Shown: in pieces, positions 1-6,114 of the stretch
How the letters are laid out: every line of letters starts with the position of its first letter
Numbering within the stretch: the first letter of the stretch is position 1
Source: RGUW01 sp049421025
Lineage (GTDB): Bacteria; Cyanobacteriota; Cyanobacteriia; PCC-6307; Cyanobiaceae
Length of the DNA: 10,807 nt
Assembly: GCA_049421025.1 (NCBI GenBank)
Contig: JBMSMG010000059.1
Coordinates: 1 to 10,807 of the forward strand
Reading direction: 5' to 3'
Notes under the pieces: generated by a model
Databases searched by the model: none
The model's input: the letters and a program-made list of their open reading frames with translations, nothing else
Told to the model about the DNA's origin: nothing
Position numbers and translations under genes: made by a program

Positions 1-681
1 GGCGACGCAAGCCTTGCAAGCCCCAAACAGGCCTGGCTGAACCATCCAGGCGGCCTGATCGAGATCGGCCACCCCACAGGCGGGGGCGGCTTTCACTTTG
101 ACAATGAAGCGCCGCGCCACAAGGTCTGGCTGGAGCCCTTTGCCTTGGCCCAGACGCTGGTGAGCAATGCCGAGTACGCCGCGTTCATCGCCGATGGCGG
201 CTACCAACGGCCCGAGCTGTGGATGAGCGAAGGCTGGGCTGCCCTGCAGCAGCGGGGCTGGCAGAGGCCGCGCTACTGGCGCGATGCCGCTGAGTTCACC
301 CTGGCGGGCCGCAAGCCCCGCGACCCGCAGGCGCCGGTGCGGCATGTGAGCTGGTTTGAAGCCGACGCGTACGCCCGCTGGGCAGGCGCGCGGCTACCCA
401 CTGAAGCCGAATGGGAGCTGCTGGCCGGCGAGCTGTCCCAGGCCTTCGGGGTGCTGTGGCAGTGGACCGCCAGCCCCTACCGGCCCTATCCGGGGTTTAC
501 GGCCGCGGCCGGGGCGATCGGCGAGTACAACGGCAAATTCATGAGCTCGCAGATGGTGCTGCGGGGCAGCGCCTTCTTGACACCCGCAGGCCACGAACGC
601 TTGAGCTACCGCAATTTCTTTGCGCCCGCGAGCCGCTGGATGGCCAGCGGCGTGCGCCTGGCCCGCGACGGGGCCCCATGA
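1..681 (+). CDS. egtB: Hercynylcysteine sulfoxide synthase EgtB, C-terminal part (5' end outside the window)
   Basis: EgtB is an iron-dependent enzyme that joins hercynine to a cysteine-type thiol with O2 in ergothioneine synthesis. Only the last 226 residues are visible; the frame is open from base 1. They form the formylglycine-generating-enzyme-like (FGE-sulfatase) domain: an IEIGHP start, FDNEAPRHKV, the run SNAEYAAFIADGGYQRPELW, VSWFEADAYARWAGARLPTEAEWE, WTASPYRPYPGF, GEYNGKFM, and a C-terminal YRNFF..ASRW..SGVRLAR. The N-terminal DinB-like domain with the iron-binding histidines lies upstream and cannot be checked. The stretch between EAEWE and WQWTASPY is only about a dozen residues, shorter than I expect for the family, and WQWT replaces the usual WEWT. 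The stop codon overlaps the egtD start as ATGA, so the two are probably translationally coupled. The family call is firm; thiol preference (cysteine or gamma-glutamylcysteine) is unresolved. Confidence 0.93.
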   Translation, partial: GDASLASPKQAWLNHPGGLIEIGHPTGGGGFHFDNEAPRHKVWLEPFALAQTLVSNAEYAAFIADGGYQRPELWMSEGWAALQQRGWQRPRYWRDAAEFTLAGRKPRDPQAPVRHVSWFEADAYARWAGARLPTEAEWELLAGELSQAFGVLWQWTASPYRPYPGFTAAAGAIGEYNGKFMSSQMVLRGSAFLTPAGHERLSYRNFFAPASRWMASGVRLARDGAP

Positions 682-1679
682 GCGGCGCCCAAAGCCGCTT
701 CATCGACCTGCATCCCGCCCCAGCCGATCTGGTGCGGCTGGTGCAGGAGGGGCTGGCGCGCACGCCCAGGCAGTTGCCGGCCTGGCTGCTGTACGACGCC
801 GAGGGTTCACGCCTGTTCGAGCAGATCTGCCAGCAGCCCGAATACAGCCTCACCCGCAGCGAAACAGCGCTGCTCGAACAGCAGGCTCTGGCGATGTCCC
901 AGGCCATGGAGAGCGCCCCGGCGGTGGTGATCGAATTTGGCGCCGGCAACGCCCGCAAGGTCGGCCCCTTGTTGCAGGCGCTGCAGCCCAGCTGTTATGC
1001 GGCTCTCGACATCAGCGCTGAGCACCTGCGCGATGCCTGCGCCAACCTGCAGACGCAGCATCCTGAGGTAACGGTACTGGGGGTGTGCTGCGACTACAGC
1101 ACCCTGGCGGCCTTACCAGCCGAGCCACTGCTTGAGCACCGGCCACGGCTGGGCTTCTACCCGGGGAGCTCCCTGGGCAACTTCACCCCCGCAGAAGCCC
1201 AGGCGCTGCTGCGGCAGATGGCACGCCTGCTGGGCCCCGATGGCCAGCTGCTGATCGGCATCGATCAGCCCAAACCCATCGCGCGGCTCGAGGCGGCTTA
1301 CAACGACAGCGCTGGCGTCTCGGCAGCGTTTGCCCGCAACCTGCTGGTGCGGCTGAACAACGACCTTGCGGGTGATTTCGACCCCCAGGCGTTTGACTAC
1401 CAAGCCCGCTGGCAGGCGCGCGAGAGCCGCATCGCCATGGCCCTGCTCAGCCGCAGCGATCAGGTGGTCAATCTGGCGGGGCAGCGCTGGCGCTTTGCCA
1501 AGGGCGAGCCGCTGATCACCGAATACAGCGTCAAGTACAGCCCAGGCGCGTTTGCCCAGCTCGCCGCCGCTGCCGGCTGGTCGTTGCAGCGCAGCTGGAG
1601 CGACCCCCTGGGTGATCTGAGCCTGCACCTGCTGCGCCAGGCAGACTCAGCTCTGGCCCCCGAAGCGCACCAACCATGA
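678..1679 (+). CDS. egtD: L-histidine N(alpha)-methyltransferase EgtD
   Basis: EgtD trimethylates histidine to hercynine using three S-adenosylmethionine, the first step of ergothioneine synthesis in the cytoplasm. The 333-residue product has the family signature YDAEGSRLFEQICQQPEYSLTR near residues 36-57, the SAM-binding loop VIEFGAGNARKVGPLL near 87-102, FYPGSSLGNF, then AYNDSAGVSAAFARN, and near the C-terminus TEYSVKYS. From memory of EgtD structures, the Asn of GNF, the Tyr of AYND and the Glu and Ser of TEYS correspond to the histidine-binding residues. The start at 678 is chosen because it overlaps the egtB stop (ATGA) and gives the normal family length; the same frame extends upstream but only through egtB coding sequence. 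The gene overlaps the next one by ATGA as well. Linkage to egtB and the intact signatures make this call secure. Confidence 0.95.
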   Translation: MSGAQSRFIDLHPAPADLVRLVQEGLARTPRQLPAWLLYDAEGSRLFEQICQQPEYSLTRSETALLEQQALAMSQAMESAPAVVIEFGAGNARKVGPLLQALQPSCYAALDISAEHLRDACANLQTQHPEVTVLGVCCDYSTLAALPAEPLLEHRPRLGFYPGSSLGNFTPAEAQALLRQMARLLGPDGQLLIGIDQPKPIARLEAAYNDSAGVSAAFARNLLVRLNNDLAGDFDPQAFDYQARWQARESRIAMALLSRSDQVVNLAGQRWRFAKGEPLITEYSVKYSPGAFAQLAAAAGWSLQRSWSDPLGDLSLHLLRQADSALAPEAHQP

Positions 1680-1906
1680 GCCGCGAGGAGCAGCGCGCCG
1701 CCATGCGGCAAACCCGCCAAGACCTGATCGCTGAGCTTGAAGAGCTCTACCGGCGGGCCTTTGATCGCATCAGCGAACGGGACCTGGGCGAAGGCGCGAT
1801 TGCCCGGCTGACCCAATTGCTGCTGCGCTCGCGCGAGGCGGCGATCACCCCGCTCACAGAAGAGATCGAAGCCCCCCTGATCACCCGGGCTCCTGAGGAG
1901 TCCTGA
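1676..1906 (+). CDS. Small conserved protein of the ergothioneine operon ('hercynine metabolism small protein' type)
   Basis: This encodes 76 residues, mostly helical in appearance and rich in charged residues (EEQRAAMRQTRQDLIAELEELYRRAFDRI), with a proline-containing acidic tail. No catalytic or metal-binding motif, signal peptide or membrane segment is visible. The ATG overlaps the egtD stop as ATGA, and the next gene begins 7 bases after its stop, so it is an integral member of the egt operon. From memory, cyanobacterial genomes carry a small protein in exactly this position, named 'hercynine metabolism small protein' only because of its neighbours; I could not confirm family membership by search. 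Its length and helical character would suit a partner or stabilising subunit of EgtB or EgtD, but that is inference. Confidence 0.8.
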   Translation: MSREEQRAAMRQTRQDLIAELEELYRRAFDRISERDLGEGAIARLTQLLLRSREAAITPLTEEIEAPLITRAPEES

Positions 1907-1913
1907 GCTTCAG

Positions 1914-2420
1914 ATGGGCAGCTGGTTTGACGATCTGGAGGCACGGCTCAATCAGCAGCTTGAAGCGTTCCTGCAGGCCAATCCAGCCCAGCAGGAGCGG
2001 CTTGAGCAGCAGGAGGCGCGCGAGCGTCAGGAGCAACTGAGCCGCAGCAGGCTGGAGCTGCAGCAACAGGCCGAGCAGCAGCGGCAGGCCCTGCTGGAGC
2101 TGGCCAGCGAGATTCGCCAGTGGCAGGGGCGCAGCAGCAAGGCCCGATCCGCTGGCGCTGATGCCCTAGCCGCCCGCGCCGAAACGCATCTGGCCGCGCT
2201 GATGCTGCAAGGCCGCCGGCGCTGGCAGCAGCTGGCCGAGTTGGGAGCCCAATTTGCGGCGCTGGAAGCCGAGCTCGAGCAGCTGCGCAGCGCCGCTCAA
2301 GCTGCTGGTCGGCCCAGCCAGAGCCCCCGCAGCAGCAACCCCGCCAGCCTTGAGGCCGAGTGGGACGCCTTTGAGGCTGAGCAGCTGCTGCAACAACTCA
2401 AACGCCAGCAACAACGCTGA
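1914..2420 (+). CDS. Glutamine-rich coiled-coil protein of the ergothioneine operon ('hercynine metabolism protein' type)
   Basis: The 168-residue product begins MGSWFDDLEARLNQQLEAFL and is almost wholly predicted coiled coil: residues about 15-75 and 95-130 are heptad-like and rich in Gln, Glu, Arg and Leu (about 30 glutamines). A Ser/Pro-rich linker near 132-145 is followed by a final amphipathic helix, LEAEWDAFEAEQLLQQLKR. There is no signal peptide or transmembrane segment. The layout (an FDDL start, a NP motif near 24, an EIRQW..R..KA..AG segment) resembles a cyanobacterial coiled-coil family I remember as TIGR04375/TIGR04376, the first labelled 'hercynine metabolism protein' from gene context. 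GAGGAG at 1895-1900 lies 13 bases before the start, a little far for a ribosome binding site. The function is unknown; a scaffold role for EgtB/EgtD is only a guess. Confidence 0.82.
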   Translation: MGSWFDDLEARLNQQLEAFLQANPAQQERLEQQEARERQEQLSRSRLELQQQAEQQRQALLELASEIRQWQGRSSKARSAGADALAARAETHLAALMLQGRRRWQQLAELGAQFAALEAELEQLRSAAQAAGRPSQSPRSSNPASLEAEWDAFEAEQLLQQLKRQQQR

Positions 2421-2431
2421 CGATCGCCGCC

Positions 2432-3229
2432 ATGGGATTCATCCTCTCGAAACTGCTGCCGCTCGGCCTGTACCCCCTGGGGCTGGCGCTGCTGCTGCAG
2501 ATCGCAGCGCTGTTGGGCCGGCGCAGGCGCTGGAGCCCCTGGCTCTCGGCCAGCGCGATGGCGTTGCTGTGGCTGCCTTCAACCCCGCTGGTGAGCCGGC
2601 AACTGATCTGGGGCCTGGAAGAGCGCAGCGCCGCACTGACCCCAGCGGTGATCCCGAAGGCTGACGCCATCGTGGTGCTGGGCGGGGGCCTGCGGCCGGC
2701 CCTGCGGCCTCGCCGCACTGTTGAGGTGAATGAGGGGGGCGATCGCCTGCTCACCGGCCTGCAGCTGCTGCGCCAGGGCAAGGCGCCGCAGCTGGTGTTC
2801 ACCGGTGGCAAGGTCAAGCTCACCGCGTCCGATCCGGCCAGCAGCGAAGCGCGCTCCGCCGCCACGCTTGCAGCTCAACTCGGACTATCGCCCGAGCGCA
2901 TGCTGCTGCTGGAGCAGCCCCGCAACACAGCTGAAGAAGCCCGCGCGGTGCGCCAGCTGGCCGCGGCGCGCGGCTGGGACCGGGTGCTGCTGGTGACAAG
3001 TGCCTTCCACATGCCGCGCGCCTTGGCCAGCTTCCAGCAGCTCAAAGGCGTCAAGGTGGTGCCAGTGGCGTGTGATTTTCAGTTGCCAGAGCGGCACCTG
3101 CGCGGCGGGCTCACGGCCGCCAGCCTGCTGGAGGACCTGCTGCCCGATGCCGAAGACCTGCACCTGAGCACGGTGGCGCTGAAGGAGCATCTGGGTCTGC
3201 TCGTCTACCGCCTGCGGGGCTGGAGCTAA
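2432..3229 (+). CDS. YdcF/SanA/ElyC-family (DUF218) membrane-anchored protein
   Basis: The 265-residue protein has two N-terminal hydrophobic segments (about residues 5-28 and 36-55) followed by a DUF218 domain from about 78 to 258. Visible family motifs are ADAIVVLGGG (77-86), the SSEARSAA segment (137-144), PRNTAEEARAV (163-173), LLVTSAFHMPRA (186-197) and the terminal LKEHLG (250-255). Relatives such as E. coli ElyC and SanA act at the cell envelope and affect peptidoglycan precursor use or envelope barrier function; biochemical activity is poorly defined, so no specific reaction is assigned. The gene starts 11 bases after the coiled-coil gene stop and is probably the last gene of the egt operon. 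Its TAA stop is one base from the stop of the convergent minus-strand gene, leaving no room for a separate terminator. A HIP1 octamer lies inside it. Confidence 0.88.
   Translation: MGFILSKLLPLGLYPLGLALLLQIAALLGRRRRWSPWLSASAMALLWLPSTPLVSRQLIWGLEERSAALTPAVIPKADAIVVLGGGLRPALRPRRTVEVNEGGDRLLTGLQLLRQGKAPQLVFTGGKVKLTASDPASSEARSAATLAAQLGLSPERMLLLEQPRNTAEEARAVRQLAAARGWDRVLLVTSAFHMPRALASFQQLKGVKVVPVACDFQLPERHLRGGLTAASLLEDLLPDAEDLHLSTVALKEHLGLLVYRLRGWS
2739..2746. repeat. HIP1 palindrome (GCGATCGC)
   Basis: A perfect HIP1 octamer, here extended to GGCGATCGCC, inside ydcF. It is the only full copy I found by eye. HIP1 is very abundant in many freshwater cyanobacteria and rare or absent in marine picocyanobacteria, so one copy in 10.8 kb points to a lineage with little or no HIP1 enrichment. 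Confidence 0.8.
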
Positions 3230-3230
3230 A

Positions 3231-3494
3231 TCAGGCTTTGGGCGCTGGGGGCACCAGGCTCACGCCCTCGGGCGGCGGGGTGGGATCGGGATCGGCAATC
3301 AGCATGTGCTGCAACACGATCTCGGGACGCTCGCTGTCGCGCCAGCGAATGCGATAGGCCGGCATCTTGGTGCCGCGGCTGGTGGTCTGCTCAACCGGCT
3401 CCATCACCCAACCACGGCGCGAACGACCCTGAGGGTTGCGCTTCACCACCGCATCCGCGTGCTTGAAGCGGAATCCAACGCGCTCGCCACTCAT
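3231..3494 (-). CDS. Small conserved-looking protein, possibly SH3-like
   Basis: The 87-residue product starts MSGERVGFRFKHADAVVKRN, continues with a basic GRSRRGWVMEPVEQT segment, an alternating strand-like stretch MPAYRIRWRDSERPEIVLQHML (about 44-65), and a proline-rich disordered tail (PDPTPPPEGVSLVPPAPKA). The pattern 'VG.R..., G.V, YR.RW.D, ..VL...L' is what small beta-barrel (SH3-like) proteins of cyanobacteria often look like, such as the PetP/DUF2862 type, but similarity is too weak to name it. Coding is supported by the balanced, non-repetitive protein, by its fit with the lysS direction 83 bases upstream, and by tight tail-to-tail packing against ydcF. No clear Shine-Dalgarno precedes the ATG; a short CCCC-AAA-GGGG inverted repeat lies 12-22 bases upstream. 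Function unknown. Confidence 0.75.
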   Translation of the reverse strand: MSGERVGFRFKHADAVVKRNPQGRSRRGWVMEPVEQTTSRGTKMPAYRIRWRDSERPEIVLQHMLIADPDPTPPPEGVSLVPPAPKA

Positions 3495-3551
3495 GAAACC
3501 GAGAACCCCAAAGGGGGGGCATAGCCTGATGAAGTGATTATCTCACTGCGC

Positions 3552-3569
3552 CGGTAGCCGGGCCTACCG
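3552..3569 (-). terminator. Weak hairpin downstream of lysS
   Basis: CGGTAG (3552-3557) and CTACCG (3564-3569) can pair around a six-base GC-rich loop, 8 bases after the lysS stop. No T-run follows in the minus direction, so this is at best a weak terminator or an mRNA 3' stabilising or processing hairpin between lysS and the 87-aa gene. A second small inverted repeat, AGTGA (3533-3537) with TCACT (3543-3547), lies next to it. Confidence 0.25.
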
Positions 3570-3577
3570 AAGCCGAC

Positions 3578-5104
3578 TCATTCGGTTTGATCGCCTCGGG
3601 GCGCCTCAGGCCTCAGCAACGGAAAGGCAATCACATCGCGGATCGAGGCGCTGTCAGTCAGCAGCATCACCAGCCGATCGATGCCGATGCCCAGCCCCCC
3701 GGTGGGGGGCATGCCCACCTCTAGGGCGTGGATGAAGTCCTCATCGACGCTCTGGGCCTCGTCGTCGCCCGCGGCTTTGCGGGCCTGCTGGGCCTCCAGC
3801 CGCTGGCGCTGATCGATCGGGTCGATCAGCTCGCTGAACGCATTGGCGGTCTCGCGGCCGGCAATGAACAGCTCGAAGCGCTCCACCAGTCCTGGTTTGC
3901 TGCGGTGCGCGCGCGCCAACGGCGAGTTCTCAACCGGGTAATCGAGCACAAACGTCGGCTGGATCAGATCGGCTTCCACGGTCTGCTCAAAAGCCTCCAC
4001 CAGCAGCCGGCCGACCGAGTCCGCCAGCGCCGGCACCTCAAGCCCTTTGGCCTCCATGGCAGCGGCAGCCTGCTCGCGGCTGGTGAAGGCGGCAAAGTCG
4101 AGCCCACTGGCCTGCTGGACAGCCTCGTGCATGGTGACCCGGCGCCAGGGGGGGGTCAGGTCAACGGTTGTGCCCTGATAGCTGATCTCGGTGGTGCCGC
4201 AGACCTGCAAGCACACGTGGGCGATCAGCTGCTCGGTGAGCTCCATCATGCCGGCGTAATCGCTGTAGGCCTGATAGATCTCGATCGACGTGAACTCGGG
4301 GTTGTGGCGGGTGCTGATCCCCTCGTTGCGAAAGATGCGCCCGAGCTCGTAAACGCGCTCAAAACCGCCCACCACCAGCCGTTTGAGATGCAGCTCGGTG
4401 GCGATGCGCAGGGTCAGCGGCAGATCCAGGGCGTTGTGATGGGTTTCAAACGGCCGCGCATCGGCCCCACCAGGCACGCTTTGCAGCACCGGCGTTTCAA
4501 TCTCCAGAAAGCCACGCTCATCGAGCCAGCGGCGCATGGCACTCACCGCCAAAGCCCGTCGCCTGAAGGTTTCGCGGGTTTGCGGCGACACGATCAGATC
4601 GAGGTAACGCTGGCGGTAGCGCTTCTCAACGTCGGCCAGACCATGCCACTTGTCGGGCAGGGGCTGCAGGCTCTTGCTGAGCATCTGCCAGGCGCTCACC
4701 TTGACCGACAGCTCACCGCGGTCGGTGCGCCGCAGGGTGCCGCTCACCCCGATCAGATCACCCGCGTCCACCAGCGTGGTGAGCTGGGCAAAGGCACTGG
4801 GACTGGCCCCTGTGCTGTCGGTTGTTGAGGGCCCATCGAGGGTTGCCTTCTCCAGATACAGCTGGATCGGGCCGCTCTCATCGACCAGGGTGAAAAAGGC
4901 CAGCTTGCCCATCACCCGGCGGGTCATCACCCGCCCGGCGATGGCCACCTGGGTCTGGCGCTCTTGGCCATTGGCCAGATCGGCATGGGCGGTCTGCAGC
5001 TCGGCGGTGCGATGGCTGGGCTCAAAGCTCAGGGCATAGGGACCTTGGCCCAGGGCCTTGAGGGCCTCGGCTTTCTCCAGACGGGTCTCGCGCAGATCCG
5101 ACAC
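3578..5104 (-). CDS. lysS: Lysyl-tRNA synthetase, class II
   Basis: LysS charges tRNA-Lys with lysine at the expense of ATP in the cytoplasm. The 508-residue product has the N-terminal OB-fold anticodon-binding domain (about 50-150, with IAGRVMTRRVMGKLAFFTL), then the class II catalytic core: motif 1 around RRWLDERGFLEIETPVLQ (191-208), PGGADARPF (211-219), motif 2 FERVYELGRIFRNEG (248-262) leading to HNPEFTSIE (267-275), and motif 3 GGLGIGIDRLVMLLT (469-483). The start is GTG at 5104; it is chosen because MSDLRETRLEKA matches the usual start of cyanobacterial LysS and no ATG lies in frame just upstream. No Shine-Dalgarno is evident. A Ser/Thr/Gly-rich stretch near 90-103 lies in the OB-fold region. 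The gene begins 41 bases after the response regulator stop, on the same strand, and may be co-transcribed with it. Confidence 0.97.
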   Translation of the reverse strand: MSDLRETRLEKAEALKALGQGPYALSFEPSHRTAELQTAHADLANGQERQTQVAIAGRVMTRRVMGKLAFFTLVDESGPIQLYLEKATLDGPSTTDSTGASPSAFAQLTTLVDAGDLIGVSGTLRRTDRGELSVKVSAWQMLSKSLQPLPDKWHGLADVEKRYRQRYLDLIVSPQTRETFRRRALAVSAMRRWLDERGFLEIETPVLQSVPGGADARPFETHHNALDLPLTLRIATELHLKRLVVGGFERVYELGRIFRNEGISTRHNPEFTSIEIYQAYSDYAGMMELTEQLIAHVCLQVCGTTEISYQGTTVDLTPPWRRVTMHEAVQQASGLDFAAFTSREQAAAAMEAKGLEVPALADSVGRLLVEAFEQTVEADLIQPTFVLDYPVENSPLARAHRSKPGLVERFELFIAGRETANAFSELIDPIDQRQRLEAQQARKAAGDDEAQSVDEDFIHALEVGMPPTGGLGIGIDRLVMLLTDSASIRDVIAFPLLRPEAPRGDQTE

Positions 5105-5145
5105 AGGCTTGAGCAGCGCTTCAGCTGGCCATCCTGCAGGAGCGC

Positions 5146-5976
5146 TTACCCAGCGGCAGCAATCGAGCCGTCACGCATGCGCTGCGAGGCATAGCCGGTG
5201 CCGCGCACCGTCAGGATCAGCTCGGGGTTGCGGGGGTCGGGCTCAAGCTTGCCGCGCAGGCGGGCGACATAGACATCGACAACGCGCAGGTCAGCGGCAC
5301 GGCGCGGCGGATAGCCCCAAAGCTGCTCCAGGATCTCGGCCCGCGGCACAACGCGGCCAGGCTCGCGAAACAGCAGCTCGAGCAGGCTGAATTCGGTGTA
5401 GGTCAACGCGATGCGCTCGCCGTCGCGGGTGACCTGCCTGCGGTTGGTGTCGACGACCAGCCCCCCGACCCGCAGTACGCCACTGCCGGTAGGCAACTCG
5501 CGGGGTTCATTGCCGGCAGAGCCGCGTCCCACCCTGCGCAGGATCGTGGCGATGCGCGCCTCAAGCTCCTTGGGTGAGAAAGGCTTGGGCAGATAGTCAT
5601 CAGCTCCAAGATCGAGCCCTGAAACCCGCTCGGCAATGGCGTCAAGAGCCGACAGAAAAATGATCGGCACGCACGACTCGGCCCGAAGCCGACGGCATAC
5701 CGCGAAGCCATCGAGCTTCGGCAGCATCACATCGAGCACCACCAGATCGGGTTGCTCCTGATGAAACAGGGTCAGCGCCTCTTCACCGTCTTCGGCGCAA
5801 ATCACCCGATAGCCAGCAAGCTGCAGCCGCATCACCAGGACTCGCCTGACAGCAGCCTCGTCATCCACCACCAGCAAGGTCGCCTTGGCCTCGCCAGCGG
5901 CAGGACCCGCCAACCCTTCGGCGCCGCCTTCGGCCTGCTGAAACCCTTGCTGCTGGGGGATTTCCTCAGGAGGCAT
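5146..5976 (-). CDS. OmpR/PhoB-family two-component response regulator, RpaB (Ycf27)-like
   Basis: This is a DNA-binding response regulator of 276 residues. A 30-residue Gln/Gly/Ala-rich leader precedes the receiver domain (about 31-148), which has acidic pair D38-D39, phospho-acceptor D82 in LVVLDVMLPKLDG, switch residue S109 and K131 in LPKPFSPKELEARI. A winged-helix effector follows at about 164-264, with VDTNRRQV, TYTEFSLLELL, ILEQLWGY, VVDVYVARLRGKLEPDP and ILTVRGTGYASQR. The effector and the KPFSPKELEARI segment resemble cyanobacterial RpaB/Ycf27, a global high-light regulator, but the receiver diverges from the RpaB I remember, so this may be a paralogue and no symbol is given. ATG 5976 is the first start after an in-frame stop; a shorter start nearer the receiver is possible because no ribosome binding site precedes 5976. 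There is no histidine kinase nearby. It lies between the mre/substrate-binding genes and lysS on one strand. Confidence 0.93.
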   Translation of the reverse strand: MPPEEIPQQQGFQQAEGGAEGLAGPAAGEAKATLLVVDDEAAVRRVLVMRLQLAGYRVICAEDGEEALTLFHQEQPDLVVLDVMLPKLDGFAVCRRLRAESCVPIIFLSALDAIAERVSGLDLGADDYLPKPFSPKELEARIATILRRVGRGSAGNEPRELPTGSGVLRVGGLVVDTNRRQVTRDGERIALTYTEFSLLELLFREPGRVVPRAEILEQLWGYPPRRAADLRVVDVYVARLRGKLEPDPRNPELILTVRGTGYASQRMRDGSIAAAG

Positions 5977-6061
5977 AGGGGTGGCGCTTCATGAAGAAAC
6001 GCAACCCTACCCCTCAGCGCGCCCGTAGGTCATCCCCAAGAACCCCTTTGGTGGCAGGGAT

Positions 6062-6085
6062 CTGATGATTTTTAAGAATTTCTAC
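6062..6085. promoter_or_regulatory. AT-rich island upstream of the response regulator gene
   Basis: The 138-base gap between the substrate-binding protein stop and the response regulator start contains a short AT-rich island with TTTTTAAGAATTTC in an otherwise GC-rich sequence. It includes a small palindrome (AGAAATTCT on the minus strand) and a TTAAAAAT stretch that could serve as a -10 region for the response regulator. I found no matching -35 and no T-tract preceded by a convincing stem, so promoter versus spacer is unresolved. It is the only place in this gap that looks regulatory. Confidence 0.25.
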
Positions 6086-6114
6086 AGGAACCATGGCTGC
6101 GGCTTTGCGGCACA

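Noticed and set aside
411..677. Upstream extension of the egtD frame inside egtB
   Set aside because: The sequence before 678 is arginine-rich shadow of egtB; the family N-terminus and the ATGA overlap fix the start at 678.
3728..4828. 366-residue open frame on the plus strand, antisense to lysS
   Set aside because: It lies wholly inside the unmistakable lysS gene, and its low-complexity His/Gln/Gly/Leu-rich product matches no family; high GC content makes such antisense frames common.
5960..5992. Short leader peptide frame (MKRHPYAS) overlapping the response regulator start
   Set aside because: Only eight codons, with no ribosome binding site and no attenuator-like stem downstream; chance is sufficient explanation.
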